Source: Microbacterium aerolatum (GTDB lineage Bacteria > Actinomycetota > Actinomycetes > Actinomycetales > Microbacteriaceae). Taken from it: a DNA stretch of 64,000 bases. The position numbers were made by a program, and so were the translations under genes. Under the pieces are notes generated by a model. The model saw only the letters and a program-made list of their open reading frames with translations, had not been told where the DNA came from and made no database searches. Shown here piece after piece: positions 17,957 to 26,627 of this stretch (position 1 is its first letter; each line of letters opens with the position of its first letter). The stretch covers positions 123,904-187,903 of the forward strand of contig NZ_BJUW01000005.1 of assembly GCF_007988825.1 (NCBI RefSeq). Reading direction: 5' to 3'.

Positions 17957-19149
17957 CCGATCGTCTCCATCGACGCCCCGATCGGCAGCATCCCTCGCAC
18001 CACGAACTCTCCTTCTCCGCGCTCGGTCGTCAGCGAGCCGCCGACCAGCTGCGCACGCTCACGCATGCCGACGAGCCCGTGCCCGCCGGCTGCTCCCGCC
18101 GCGACCTCCGCGGCGACATCGTTTCGCACCTCGAGCTCGACGCGATCGGGCAGCCACGCCAGCCGCACATCCACCGTCTCGCCCGCCCCGTGCCGGATCG
18201 CGTTGGTCAGAGCCTCCTGCAGGATCCGGTAGACGGCGAGCTGGATCGCCCCCGGCGGCTCCCCCGGCGGCACCGGATCGACCGTCACGCGCGGCTCGAG
18301 CCCGGCCTGACGCACCTGGGCGAACAGCTGCTCCAGATCGGCGAGCGTGGGCTGTGGCCCGTCGCCCTGACGATGCCGCAGCTGCGTGAGCAGCATCCGC
18401 ACGTCCGACAGTGCCGCACGCGCGGTCTGCGAGATCGTGCCGAGTGCCTCGGGCGCCACCTCGGGCGCAGTTGCCGCGGCGTAGCGGGCCCCGTCCGACT
18501 GCGCGATGATCACGGCGAGCGAGTGGGCGACGATGTCGTGCATGTCGCGCGCGATGCGCACGCGCTCCTGCTCCTCGGCGGCCGAGACCTCGGCGAGCGC
18601 CTGCGCCTCTCGGCTGGCGCGCGAGCGCAGCAGCATCCGCCAGCCGAAGCCGCCCAGCCACGGTGCGCCGAGGGCGAGGATGCTGATGATCGAGAAGAGC
18701 ACGATGTTGGCGATCGTGCTCGCGACGCTGACCCCGGCCAGCAGCCCGTTGACGAAGACCAGATACGTCGCGGCGACGACGCCGCCGACGATGACCGATC
18801 CGAGACCGGCCCAGAACGTCCGAGTGCCACCCCAGGCAGCGGTCGCGTACAGCACAGCCAGGATGGCGATGTTGATGGGCAGGGGGCCGAGTGCGGCCGT
18901 CATCTGCACGATCGCGCCGAGCCAGGCCACGCCGAGGGCGATGCCCGGGGCCAGCCGGCCGACGGCGACCGCGCCGCACTGCAGCAGCCCTGCGACGACC
19001 GCCGCGGCGATGGCGACCGCCTCGGACGCGTTCGTGCTCAGACTGCCAGGGGCATAGAACGCCAGCGACGCGGGCATCGCCACCGCGAACAGCACGAACG
19101 CCCCGACGATGTCGAGGACGAGGGAGGTGCGGGACAGCGGGCGGATCAC
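17953..19149 (-). CDS. Sensor histidine kinase, NarL/DesK-like (HisKA_3)
   Basis: This 398-residue membrane kinase has five or six N-terminal membrane segments (about residues 10-175) and no large outer domain. The phosphoacceptor helix ERVRIARDMHDIVAHSLAVI follows near residue 200, and the C-terminal ATPase domain ends with GHGLVGMRERAQLVGG. The buried sensor suggests it detects membrane or envelope disturbance. It starts at a GTG with a TAGCGT box six bases upstream, and it is coupled to the regulator gene. Confidence 0.93.
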   Translation of the reverse strand: MIRPLSRTSLVLDIVGAFVLFAVAMPASLAFYAPGSLSTNASEAVAIAAAVVAGLLQCGAVAVGRLAPGIALGVAWLGAIVQMTAALGPLPINIAILAVLYATAAWGGTRTFWAGLGSVIVGGVVAATYLVFVNGLLAGVSVASTIANIVLFSIISILALGAPWLGGFGWRMLLRSRASREAQALAEVSAAEEQERVRIARDMHDIVAHSLAVIIAQSDGARYAAATAPEVAPEALGTISQTARAALSDVRMLLTQLRHRQGDGPQPTLADLEQLFAQVRQAGLEPRVTVDPVPPGEPPGAIQLAVYRILQEALTNAIRHGAGETVDVRLAWLPDRVELEVRNDVAAEVAAGAAGGHGLVGMRERAQLVGGSLTTERGEGEFVVRGMLPIGASMETIG

Positions 19150-19155
19150 CCTCTC

Positions 19156-19161
19156 ACGCTA
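19156..19161 (-). promoter_or_regulatory. -10 box of a leaderless promoter (sensor kinase gene)
   Basis: TAGCGT on the minus strand ends six bases before the GTG at 19149, with no ribosome site between. Confidence 0.6.
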
Positions 19162-19201
19162 CGCGAGCGCCTCGGGCTCCGGCATCCGCCTGGCGATGTA
19201 T

Positions 19202-19993
19202 TCAGGCGCGCGCGATGATCTCGCCGTGCGGCACCAGGTACCAGCCGTCCCCGTCGTCCGCCCATCGCCGCCAGGCGCTGCTGATCGTCTCGAGGTCGGC
19301 GCGCGTCGCCATCCCGCTGTCGACGAGCTGGCGCGCGAGAGCCGAGTCGAGGATGCGGTCGGCCCACATCCCGCCCCACCACGCACGGTCCTCGGATGAG
19401 GCGTAGCACCAGGTGGATGCCGTCGCCGTGACGTGCTCGAAGCCTGCGGCTCGCGCCCAGGAAAGCAGGCGCCGCCCGGCATCGGGCTCCCCGCCGTTGG
19501 CGTACGCCGCCGCGCGATACAGACGCAGCCACTCGTCGAGCTCGGGCAGCAGCGGGAACCAGTGGAACGCGGCGTAGTCGGCGTCACGAGCCGCGACGAT
19601 GCCTCCGGGCTTGGCGACGCGACGCATCTCGCGCAGCGACTGCACCGGGTCGGCGACGTGCTGCAGCACCTGGTGCGCATGCACGATGTCGAACGTGTCA
19701 TCGGGGAACGTCAGCGCATGCACGTCCTCGACCGAGAAGTCGATGTTGCGCACGCCACGCTCGACGGCGAGGCGCTGTGAGAGCGCGAGCTCTTCCTCGC
19801 CGATCTCCGTCGCCGTCACCTGCGCGACGTGCTGCGCGAAATCCATCGTGATGGTGCCGGGGCCGGCGCCGATGTCGAGCAGCCGTGCATCCGCGCCGAG
19901 GTGGGGGCGCAGGTATTCCGCCGAGTTCGCGATCGTGCGGTTGCTGTGCGAGCGCAGCACGCTCTCATGATGCCCGTGCGTGTACGTCGCCAT
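19202..19993 (-). CDS. SAM-dependent methyltransferase, class I
   Basis: This 263-residue cytoplasmic enzyme has the SAM-binding motif ARLLDIGAGPGTITMDFAQHV (about residues 38-58) and the acidic EIGEEELALS stretch. IVHAHQVLQHVADPVQSLREMRRVAKPGG follows, as in UbiE/Methyltransf_11 proteins. The menaquinone genes alongside raise the thought of a MenG role, but the YxxM-type UbiE signatures are not evident, so the substrate is left open. Confidence 0.85.
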   Translation of the reverse strand: MATYTHGHHESVLRSHSNRTIANSAEYLRPHLGADARLLDIGAGPGTITMDFAQHVAQVTATEIGEEELALSQRLAVERGVRNIDFSVEDVHALTFPDDTFDIVHAHQVLQHVADPVQSLREMRRVAKPGGIVAARDADYAAFHWFPLLPELDEWLRLYRAAAYANGGEPDAGRRLLSWARAAGFEHVTATASTWCYASSEDRAWWGGMWADRILDSALARQLVDSGMATRADLETISSAWRRWADDGDGWYLVPHGEIIARA

Positions 19994-20037
19994 CGCCCCA
20001 GCATCCCACGCTGCGGCGGGCGCTCGCGCCGAGCTCG

Positions 20038-21174
20038 TCAGTGCAGTCCGGCCGCGATCCGGCGGATCGCCTCGCGGTCGGGTTTGCCGGATGCCAGCGT
20101 CGCGAGCTCGTCGACGAGGATCAGCCTGGCGGGGCGAGCAGCTTTACCGATCTCTTCGGCCACGGCCGCGCGCGCGTGCTCGAGCTGTTCGGATTCGCTG
20201 CGGCGCAGGACCTCGCCTCGCGGGGCCACGATGACGGATGCCTCGCCCCATCGCGCGTCGTCGACGCCGACGACGACGGCGCCGGTGAGGCCGGGGATGC
20301 CGCGGACGATGCGCTCGACCCGGTCGAGCGAGACGTTGATGCCGCCGGAGACGATGACATTGTCGGCGCGGCCGTGCACGCGCACGACGCCGTCCTCGAC
20401 GATGCCGAGATCGCCGGTGCGATACCAGCGGATGCCGTGCTCGTCACGCAGGAACGTGCGGTCGGTCAGAGCCGCGTCACCGAGGTAGCCGTCGGCGAGC
20501 ATGGGTCCGGCGATCTGCAGCTCGCCGTCGACGGTGCGCACCGCTGTCTTGTCGAGCGGGATGCCGTCGTACACGCAGCCACCGCTCGTCTCAGTCGAGC
20601 CGTAGGTGCGCACGAGTCGCACCCCGAGTTCGGCCGCGCGCTCACGGATGGGCTGCGGCAGGGCCTGACCGCCGACGAGGATCGCCTGGTACGCCTGGAG
20701 GGCGGCGAGGACGGGCGCGTCGTCGGCGGCTGCGACGAGCGTGGCGATCTGCGCGGGGACGAGAGAGGTGAACAGGGGCATATCGGGGCGCATCCCGAGC
20801 GTCGCCTCCGCGAAGGCGCGCGGCGAGAAGCCACCGTCCAGCACTGCGGGAGTCGTTCCGGAGAGGATCGAGCGGACGATCACCTGAAGACCCGCGACGT
20901 ATCCGGCGGGAAGGGCGAGCAGCCAGCTGCCGGAACCGATCCGCTCGGCGGTCGACTCGGCTCCGGCGCGCAGCGCCTCGCCGCTCAGCACAACACGCTT
21001 CGGGATGCCGGTCGATCCGGACGTCCCGATCACCACGGCCGTGCCCTCTTCGACCTCGCGCGGCTGGTCGCCCAGCATCCCGAGCCCGATCGCGGGCCCG
21101 CCGTCGAGCGCGTGGACGAGGTCCTGCTGGAGCTGCGCGGCGTCATCCGCCGCCGTCATGACGAGGCGGGTCAT
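20038..21174 (-). CDS. menE: o-Succinylbenzoate-CoA ligase
   Basis: This 378-residue acyl-CoA synthetase activates o-succinylbenzoate with ATP and CoA in menaquinone synthesis. The AMP-binding P-loop IGTSGSTGIPKRVVLSG is near residues 49-65, and YGSTETSGG and the hinge region YRTGDLGIVEDG appear in order. It is shorter than most members, as in actinobacterial MenE. The ATG at 21174 follows GAGAGG. It lies 94 bases after menB, and a long palindrome fills that gap. Confidence 0.9.
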   Translation of the reverse strand: MTRLVMTAADDAAQLQQDLVHALDGGPAIGLGMLGDQPREVEEGTAVVIGTSGSTGIPKRVVLSGEALRAGAESTAERIGSGSWLLALPAGYVAGLQVIVRSILSGTTPAVLDGGFSPRAFAEATLGMRPDMPLFTSLVPAQIATLVAAADDAPVLAALQAYQAILVGGQALPQPIRERAAELGVRLVRTYGSTETSGGCVYDGIPLDKTAVRTVDGELQIAGPMLADGYLGDAALTDRTFLRDEHGIRWYRTGDLGIVEDGVVRVHGRADNVIVSGGINVSLDRVERIVRGIPGLTGAVVVGVDDARWGEASVIVAPRGEVLRRSESEQLEHARAAVAEEIGKAARPARLILVDELATLASGKPDREAIRRIAAGLH

Positions 21175-21196
21175 GCGTCTGCCCTCTCGTGGTGCG

Positions 21197-21253
21197 CGAG
21201 AACGCGCAAACTGCCCTTCCGGATACCAGGGAAGGGCGGTTTCTGCGTTCTCG
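21197..21253. repeat. Long palindrome between menB and menE
   Basis: Arms 21197-21220 and 21230-21253 (24 bases, CGAGAACGC...CTGCCCTTCC) pair with three mismatches around a nine-base loop. It may end menB transcripts. Confidence 0.65.
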
Positions 21254-21268
21254 AGTGCATGACGGTGC

Positions 21269-22168
21269 TCAGAAGTGGTACGGGAACGGGGACCAGTCGG
21301 GGTCGCGCTTCTCGAGGAAGGAGTCGCGGCCCTCGACGGCCTCGTCGGTGCCGTAGGCCAGACGCGTCGCCTCGCCGGCGAACACCTGCTGCCCCACCAT
21401 TCCGTCGTCGACCGCGTTGAACGCGAACTTCAGCATGCGGATCGCCGTGGGCGACTTGGTCAGCACCGTGCGCGCCATCTTCAGAGCGTCGCGCTCGAGC
21501 TCCTCATGCGGCACCACGCGGTTGACCGAGCCCATCTCGTACGCACGCTGCGCCGAGTACTCCTCGGCCAGGAAGAACACCTCGCGGGCGATCTTCTGAC
21601 CGGTCTGGCGCGCCATGTACGCCGACCCGTATCCGGCGTCGAAGCTGCCGACGTCAGCATCGGTCTGCTTGAACTTCCCGTGCTCGGCGGAGGCGATCGA
21701 CAGGTCGCAGACGATGTGCAGCGAGTGTCCGCCGCCGGCCGCCCACCCCGGGATGACCGCGATGACGACCTTCGGCATGAAGCGGATCAGACGCTGCACC
21801 TCGAGGATGTGCAGGCGGCCGGCGCGCGCGGTGTCGTGGACCTCGGTGGTCGACTCGGAGTACTTGTAGCCGTCGCGGCCGCGGATGCGCTGATCGCCGC
21901 CCGAGCAGAACGCCCAGCCGCCGTCCTTCGCGCTCGGGCCGTTGCCGGTCAGCAGCACGGCGCCGATCTTCGGGTCCTGGCGGGCGATGTCGAGCGCACG
22001 GTACAGCTCGTCGACCGTGTGCGGACGGAAGGCGTTGCGCACCTCGGGGCGGTTGAAGGCGATGCGGGCGACACCGCCGTCGTGCGTGACGTGAGCGGTG
22101 ATGTCGGTGTAGTCCTCGGCACCGGGTGCGAGCACCCATTCCGCGGGATCGAAGAGATCGGAGACCAT
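21269..22168 (-). CDS. menB: 1,4-Dihydroxy-2-naphthoyl-CoA synthase
   Basis: This 299-residue crotonase-family enzyme closes the second ring during menaquinone synthesis. Characteristic stretches are RIAFNRPEVRNAFRPHTVDELYRALDIARQD, FCSGGDQRIRG, and PGWAAGGGHSLHIVCDLSIAS with the oxyanion glycines. The C-terminus LEKRDPDWSPFPYHF is typical of MenB. It has its own leaderless promoter, so menB is not strictly dependent on upstream genes. Confidence 0.96.
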   Translation of the reverse strand: MVSDLFDPAEWVLAPGAEDYTDITAHVTHDGGVARIAFNRPEVRNAFRPHTVDELYRALDIARQDPKIGAVLLTGNGPSAKDGGWAFCSGGDQRIRGRDGYKYSESTTEVHDTARAGRLHILEVQRLIRFMPKVVIAVIPGWAAGGGHSLHIVCDLSIASAEHGKFKQTDADVGSFDAGYGSAYMARQTGQKIAREVFFLAEEYSAQRAYEMGSVNRVVPHEELERDALKMARTVLTKSPTAIRMLKFAFNAVDDGMVGQQVFAGEATRLAYGTDEAVEGRDSFLEKRDPDWSPFPYHF

Positions 22169-22174
22169 GGTTCC

Positions 22175-22180
22175 AGCCTA
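22175..22180 (-). promoter_or_regulatory. -10 box of a leaderless promoter (menB)
   Basis: TAGGCT on the minus strand ends six bases before the ATG at 22168. It lies within the last codons or just after the end of the membrane-protein gene upstream. Confidence 0.6.
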
Positions 22181-23206
22181 TTCCGCGCGCTGCGCGCGCC
22201 GCGTCTTGCGCCACCCGTCGACGATGTCCCAGACGGCGATTCCCACGATGACGGCGCCGGTGAGCACGGCCAGGATGCGGAAGGTGCCGCCCTCTCCCGC
22301 CGCCTTCGCATCACCGGTGGCGAAGCCTTCGCCGCCGGCATCCGCGATGAAGGCGAGGAAGTCAGGGTTCACCAGCTGACCTGTGGCAAGGAGGTAGATC
22401 GCTGCGGCGGCGAACACGACGGCGAGCACGGTGTTCAACGCAGCCAGCGCCGGCTGCCAGCCGCGGTTGGCGTAGACGGCGATGGCGAGCGCGGCCTCGA
22501 GTCCGATGAGCACCAGCGCTCCGCCGATCCACCAGGGCCACAGCCCAGGATGCAGGATCGACATGACGTCGGTCTGCGCGCCCAGCCCGTCGCTCACGTC
22601 GATGTCTCCTGTCGCGAACACCACGAAGCCGACGAACCGATCCCACAGCAGCGCGGCGACCGCGATGCCGAGGAACACCAGCGACGCGATGAGATCGCCC
22701 CGCCCCGCACCGCTCTCCTGCGGCTCTGGCAGGGAGTCGACAGACCACTTCACACCGGTGTCGGCCCCGGAGCGCTCCAGGACGACGAACACGAGCGTCG
22801 TCCAGAAGCACAGGTGCACCGCGACCGACAGCGTGATGGCGATCGTCTGGCCGATGATTTCGCCGACCGGCGCGTCGGAGATGGTGAGGCCCAGTGCCAC
22901 GGCGGCCGCGACGCACACCGGCACGATCCACAACAGCAGCTTCAGCAGCCGCCACCAGGTGAGGTAGTACTTCGGGCCGATCAGGTGCAGCGGGCGTTCG
23001 GCGTATCGGGCAGCCAGGACGGCCGGGTCGCCGAGCTCGGTGAGAACGGCGCGCTCGGCATCCGGCCGGGTCTCGCCCTGCTCGGCGCGCGCTTCGACGG
23101 CGTCGCCGATGGATGCCTCCAGTTCCGCGCGGACGTCGTCCTGGGTGGCGGGAGGGAGGGTCTTGATGGTGGCGCTGATGTAGCGCTCGGTGAGGGTTGC
23201 AGCCAT
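22178..23206 (-). CDS. HAAS-domain membrane protein paired with PadR
   Basis: This 342-residue protein begins with a helical cytoplasmic domain of about 70 residues (RYISATIKTLPPATQDDVRAELEASIGDAVEARAEQG). That domain fits the HAAS/DUF1700 type, which is usually encoded next to PadR regulators. About six membrane segments follow, and a basic tail (RKTRRAQRAE) ends the protein. The gene starts 11 bases after padR, with an AGGAAGG ribosome site. The pair probably senses membrane conditions; the output is unknown. Confidence 0.78.
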   Translation of the reverse strand: MAATLTERYISATIKTLPPATQDDVRAELEASIGDAVEARAEQGETRPDAERAVLTELGDPAVLAARYAERPLHLIGPKYYLTWWRLLKLLLWIVPVCVAAAVALGLTISDAPVGEIIGQTIAITLSVAVHLCFWTTLVFVVLERSGADTGVKWSVDSLPEPQESGAGRGDLIASLVFLGIAVAALLWDRFVGFVVFATGDIDVSDGLGAQTDVMSILHPGLWPWWIGGALVLIGLEAALAIAVYANRGWQPALAALNTVLAVVFAAAAIYLLATGQLVNPDFLAFIADAGGEGFATGDAKAAGEGGTFRILAVLTGAVIVGIAVWDIVDGWRKTRRAQRAE

Positions 23207-23217
23207 GATCAGCCTTC

Positions 23218-23553
23218 CTACTCAGGGGTGTCGTCGGTGAGAGAGGCGATCGCTTCGGTGAGCGACGCCCATTCGGTCGTGAGGCTGTCGGCGAGGCGGA
23301 TGCCGGCGGCCGACGTGCGGTAGAACTTGCGAGGCCGAGCCTCATCGGTGTTCCACTCGCTGGTGAGGTATTCCTGCTTCTCGAGGCGGCGCAGGAGCGG
23401 GTACAGCGTGTTCGCATCAGTGGCGAAGCCGTGACGCCCGAGATCCTCGAGCAGCCCGTAGCCGTAACCGGGCGTGCGGAGAAGCTGCAGGCAGGCGAGC
23501 ACCACCGTGCCGCGCCGCAGCTCCTGCAGGTGCGTGTCGAGCGAATCGTCCAT
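23218..23553 (-). CDS. PadR-family transcription regulator
   Basis: This regulator of 111 residues is all winged helix: RRGTVVLACLQLLRTPGYGYGLLEDLGRHGFATDANTLYPLLRRLEKQEYLTSEW is a textbook PadR domain. I chose the ATG at 23553, where TAATGT ends seven bases upstream and TTGACA lies 18 bases before that. A GTG at 23577 would fall upstream of the predicted start site. It heads an operon with the HAAS protein and is divergent from the GNAT gene. Confidence 0.88.
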   Translation of the reverse strand: MDDSLDTHLQELRRGTVVLACLQLLRTPGYGYGLLEDLGRHGFATDANTLYPLLRRLEKQEYLTSEWNTDEARPRKFYRTSAAGIRLADSLTTEWASLTEAIASLTDDTPE

Positions 23554-23560
23554 GTCGGTC

Positions 23561-23590
23561 ACATTACTGTGCGTCACACACTATTGTCAA
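23561..23590 (-). promoter_or_regulatory. padR promoter with possible operator
   Basis: TTGACA (23585-23590) and TAATGT (23561-23566) on the minus strand are 18 bases apart. The spacer holds the imperfect dyad TGTGTGACGCACA, a possible site for PadR to control itself. Confidence 0.55.
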
Positions 23591-23618
23591 TCACCCATTG
23601 ATGGCGACCCGGCGCGAG

Positions 23619-23624
23619 TACGGT
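23619..23624 (+). promoter_or_regulatory. -10 box of a leaderless promoter (GNAT gene)
   Basis: TACGGT ends six bases before the ATG at 23631. Confidence 0.55.
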
Positions 23625-23630
23625 TGCAGC

Positions 23631-24644
23631 ATGCTCCAGCTGACCCGGATCGACCCTTTCGACGGTTCCTCGGTCGATCTCTGGTGGGACATCTACGCCG
23701 CCGCCGAGCGGGCCGATCGCGGCGCGCACACCGCGGTGTGGACGCGTGACGAGTCGCGGCACGAACTGCAGCAGCGGACCGAGGCGATCGAACGGCGGGC
23801 GTACCTCGCACTGCTCGGCGGAGAGGTCGTCGCCTCGGCACGCCTCGCCCTGCCCCTGCGCGACAATCTGCGCACGGCCAATCTCGGCGTGCACGTCGCG
23901 CCGGAACGGCGACGGCGCGGAACGGGATCCGCAGTGCTCAGCACCGTTGAGGCGGCGGCGCGCGACGCCGGCCGCAGCATCCTGAAGTCCAGCGCGTCCT
24001 GGCCGTATGCCGCGGGCGACGACGGCGCCGGCATCCCGGGCCGCGAGTTCGCTCGACGGCACGGTTACACCCTCGCGCTCGGCGACGTGCAGAACCGCCT
24101 GCAGTTGCCGATCGACGCCGAACTGCTCGACGCTCTCGAAGCCGAGGCCGCCAGCCGCTCCGCCTCCTATCGACTGCGTTCCTGGATCGGCAGCGTGCCG
24201 ACCGATGTCGTCCATGGCTGGGCGCAGCTGGATGCCGCGGTCGAGACGGAGGCACCGGTCGGCGACCTGGACATCGAGCCGTCGACGGTCGACGTCCACG
24301 AGATCAGGACGAACGAGGCACTCCTCGCCCGGCAGAATCGCCGCAGCTACGGAACCGTCGCGCTGGATGCCGAGGGGCGCGTGGTCGCGTACACGCAGCT
24401 GGTCGTCTCCGGCGACGACGGCAACGCCTACCAGTGGGGCACGCTGGTGCTCAGCGAGGCCCGCGGACACCGACTCGGCATGGCCGTCAAGATCGCGAAC
24501 CTGCGGATGCTGCAGGAGCACGCCTCCGATGTGCGCGCGGTGTACACGTACAACGCCGGCGTCAACGAGCACATGCTCGCGATCAATCGCCGCCTGGGCT
24601 TCGTGCCGTCGGAGCGCATGGGCGAGTTCCAGAAGCACGTGTAG
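23631..24644 (+). CDS. Tandem GNAT acetyltransferase
   Basis: The 337-residue protein holds two GNAT-like halves. In the first, NLGVHVAPERRRRGTGSAVLSTVEAAARDAG (about residues 83-113) is a clear acetyl-CoA loop. In the second, WGTLVLSEARGHRLGMAVKIANLRML and YNAGVNEHMLAINRRLGFVPSERMGEFQK (about 270-335) match the C-terminal half of actinobacterial double-GNAT enzymes. The layout recalls mycothiol synthase MshD, but I cannot assign the substrate. The leaderless promoter fixes the start. Confidence 0.85.
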   Translation: MLQLTRIDPFDGSSVDLWWDIYAAAERADRGAHTAVWTRDESRHELQQRTEAIERRAYLALLGGEVVASARLALPLRDNLRTANLGVHVAPERRRRGTGSAVLSTVEAAARDAGRSILKSSASWPYAAGDDGAGIPGREFARRHGYTLALGDVQNRLQLPIDAELLDALEAEAASRSASYRLRSWIGSVPTDVVHGWAQLDAAVETEAPVGDLDIEPSTVDVHEIRTNEALLARQNRRSYGTVALDAEGRVVAYTQLVVSGDDGNAYQWGTLVLSEARGHRLGMAVKIANLRMLQEHASDVRAVYTYNAGVNEHMLAINRRLGFVPSERMGEFQKHV

Positions 24645-24649
24645 CGTGG

Positions 24650-24748
24650 CAGCGCGGGGAAGCGGGGCAGCGCGAGGAAGCGGGGCAGCGCGTCCAGGTC
24701 GCACATTTCGCCGCTACGCACGCGCCAGAACGGCTGAATATGCGACCT
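24650..24748. repeat. Short tandem repeats followed by a palindrome
   Basis: A GGAAGCGGGGCAGCGCG unit is repeated about two and a half times (24650-24692). A palindrome with 18-base arms follows (24696-24713 and 24731-24748, AGGTCGCA...), with three mismatches. It lies between the GNAT gene and menC. Confidence 0.6.
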
Positions 24749-24777
24749 GAATCACCGGGCGGGGCAGAATGGGCACC

Positions 24778-25761
24778 ATGACGCCGGCACTGGATGACCT
24801 GCTCGAGACGGCCCGAGTGGTCGCGCTGCCGATGACGACGCGATTCCGCGGCGTGGACGTCCGCGAGGCGCTGCTCTTCGAGGGCCCTGAGGGGTGGGCC
24901 GAGTTCTCGCCGTTCGTCGAGTACGCGGATGCCGAGGCATCCACCTGGCTCGCCGCCGCGATCGATTACGCCTGGAACCCGCAGCCGGCGCCGCTGCGCG
25001 ACCGGATTCCGGTGAACGCGACGGTGCCCGCCGTCGATGCGGGCCGCGTGCCCGAGATCCTGGCCCGGTTCCCCGGATGCCGCACCGCCAAGGTCAAGGT
25101 CGCTGACCCCGGCCAGCACCTCGCGGATGACGTCGCCAGGGTGCGCGCGGTGCGAGAAGCGCTGGGCCCGGAGGGCCGGATCCGCGTCGACGCGAACGCG
25201 GCCTGGAACATCGACGAGGCCGAGCGCGCCCTGCACGCCCTCGCCGAGTTCGACCTCGAGTACGCCGAGCAGCCGTGCGCCACTGTCGACGAGCTGGCCG
25301 AGCTGCGGACGCGCATCAAGTACATGGGCATCCCGATCGCCGCGGACGAGAGCGTCCGCAAGGCCGAGGACCCTCTCGCGGTGGCCAGGGCAGGCGCCGC
25401 AGACCTCGTCGTGATCAAGGCACAGCCGCTCGGCGGCATCCGGCGCGCGCTCGACATCGTCGCGGAAGCGGGGCTGCCCGCCGTGGTCTCCAGCGCGCTC
25501 GACACAGCGGTCGGCCTCAGCCAGGGCGCCGCACTCGCAGCGTCTCTCCCCACCCTCGACTACGACTGCGGCCTGGGCACCGGAGCGCTGTTCGTCGAGA
25601 ACATCGTGGATCTCTCCCCGGCGGACGGCGCGATTCCCGTCGGCCGCGTCACGCCGGATGCTGCGCGGCTCGAGCGGCTCGCGGCATCCGCCGACCGTCG
25701 CGACTGGTGGCTCGATCGCCTCCGTCGCTGCCACGCGCTGCTCGCGGCATCCGCACGATGA
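24778..25761 (+). CDS. menC: o-Succinylbenzoate synthase
   Basis: This 327-residue enolase-superfamily enzyme dehydrates SHCHC to o-succinylbenzoate, the substrate of MenE. The lysine motif KVKV lies near residue 104. The metal ligands follow in RIRVDANAAWNIDEAER (Asp), LEYAEQPC (Glu) and IAADESVRK (Asp), and VVIKAQPLGG holds the second lysine. I chose the ATG at 24778; a CAGAAT box ends seven bases upstream. An ATG at 24769 is in frame. It is convergent with menE and menB, so the pathway genes are split between strands. Confidence 0.93.
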   Translation: MTPALDDLLETARVVALPMTTRFRGVDVREALLFEGPEGWAEFSPFVEYADAEASTWLAAAIDYAWNPQPAPLRDRIPVNATVPAVDAGRVPEILARFPGCRTAKVKVADPGQHLADDVARVRAVREALGPEGRIRVDANAAWNIDEAERALHALAEFDLEYAEQPCATVDELAELRTRIKYMGIPIAADESVRKAEDPLAVARAGAADLVVIKAQPLGGIRRALDIVAEAGLPAVVSSALDTAVGLSQGAALAASLPTLDYDCGLGTGALFVENIVDLSPADGAIPVGRVTPDAARLERLAASADRRDWWLDRLRRCHALLAASAR

Positions 25762-25824
25762 GACGGGGTTTCCCGCACGAAGCAGGTGCAGCCCACCGCC
25801 GTCTCATGCGGCAGACCTCGTCTC
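25760..25824. repeat. Palindrome, GAGACGGGGT family, copy 1
   Basis: GAGACGGGGTTT at the left and ACCTCGTCTC at the right frame inner GCACGA/TCATGC repeats. It overlaps the menC stop codon and lies between convergent genes. Relatives lie at 42552-42624 and 46723-46789. Confidence 0.7.
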
Positions 25825-25833
25825 GCGTCGGCC

Positions 25834-26466
25834 TCAGCTCCCGGCCGGCGCGATGATCAGCTCGACGAGCTGCCCCAGGGCCTCGGCACCGACGCGGTGG
25901 AGCTCTTCGCCGTCGTAGCCCGAGACCGCGGCGCGGGCCATGCAGCCCTCCCACTGGACCATGAGCATCTGCGCGGCGGCCGGCACATCGACCCGTAGCG
26001 CGAACAGCCCCGAATCGACGATGCCCTGGATGATGCCCTCGATGCTCGCGGTCATCGCCTGGTCCTGGGAGAGATACGCCTTGCCGAAGGCCTCGTCGCG
26101 CAGCGCGCCGATGCGGATCTCGCTCATGAGCAGCACGCTGAGACGATCGTCGAGGCCCGAGTCGAGGACCTTCTGCACGAGCTGGATCGGGTCGGCGTCG
26201 CCGCTCAGCACCCCGGCGGCGACGAACTCCTCGATGCGTCCGCGAACGGATGCCAGGCGCTGCTCGGCGACGGATGAGGCGAGCTCCAGGAACAGCTCGT
26301 CCTTGGAGTCGAAGTTCGAGTAGAAGGCGCCGCGAGTGAAGCCGGCGCGGTCGCAGATCGCCTCGACGCTGGCGCCCTCCAGGCCGACCTCGGCGAAGAC
26401 CTGCGCTGCGGCATCCATCAGTCGTGCTCGCGTGTTCTCACGCCGTCTCGTCACGGGAATCGTCAT
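25834..26466 (-). CDS. TetR-family repressor of the MMPL exporter
   Basis: This 210-residue regulator has an N-terminal TetR HTH: RRRENTRARLMDAAAQVFAEVGLEGASVEAICDRAGFTRGAFYSNFDSKDELFLEL (about residues 8-62). A ligand domain follows. I chose the ATG at 26466, which has GGAGGA just upstream. The gene is divergent from the MMPL exporter, and a 35-base near-palindrome lies between them, so it most likely represses both genes until a compound binds. Confidence 0.9.
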   Translation of the reverse strand: MTIPVTRRRENTRARLMDAAAQVFAEVGLEGASVEAICDRAGFTRGAFYSNFDSKDELFLELASSVAEQRLASVRGRIEEFVAAGVLSGDADPIQLVQKVLDSGLDDRLSVLLMSEIRIGALRDEAFGKAYLSQDQAMTASIEGIIQGIVDSGLFALRVDVPAAAQMLMVQWEGCMARAAVSGYDGEELHRVGAEALGQLVELIIAPAGS

Positions 26467-26561
26467 CGCATCCTCCTCCCCCATCATGGCCGAATGCGAT
26501 GCATTGAGCCTGTCGAAATGTTCACATCTGGCGCACAGTTTCACGTCACCGACTCACCGTA

Positions 26562-26596
26562 GGATACACAGGTGTATCGGATACATCTCTGTATCC
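26562..26596. promoter_or_regulatory. TetR operator between tetR and the MMPL gene
   Basis: This 35-base near-palindrome begins GGATACACAGGTGTATC and ends GGATACATCTCTGTATCC, so it reads as two overlapping GGATACA/TGTATCC dyads. That fits cooperative binding of two TetR dimers. A TAGGAT box (26560-26565) and, on the other strand, TACGGT (26556-26561) touch its left edge. Confidence 0.7.
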
Positions 26597-26627
26597 AAGT
26601 CTCTCATCCGTGCTCTCGGAGGATCCT

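Noticed and set aside
19202..19993. The methyltransferase as menaquinone methylase MenG
   Set aside because: It is near menE and menB, but the specific UbiE/MenG signatures are not seen, so a general methyltransferase call is safer.
24650..24692. Tandem GC-rich repeats considered as a CRISPR array
   Set aside because: Units are about 20 bases with no unique spacers, and no cas genes are near.
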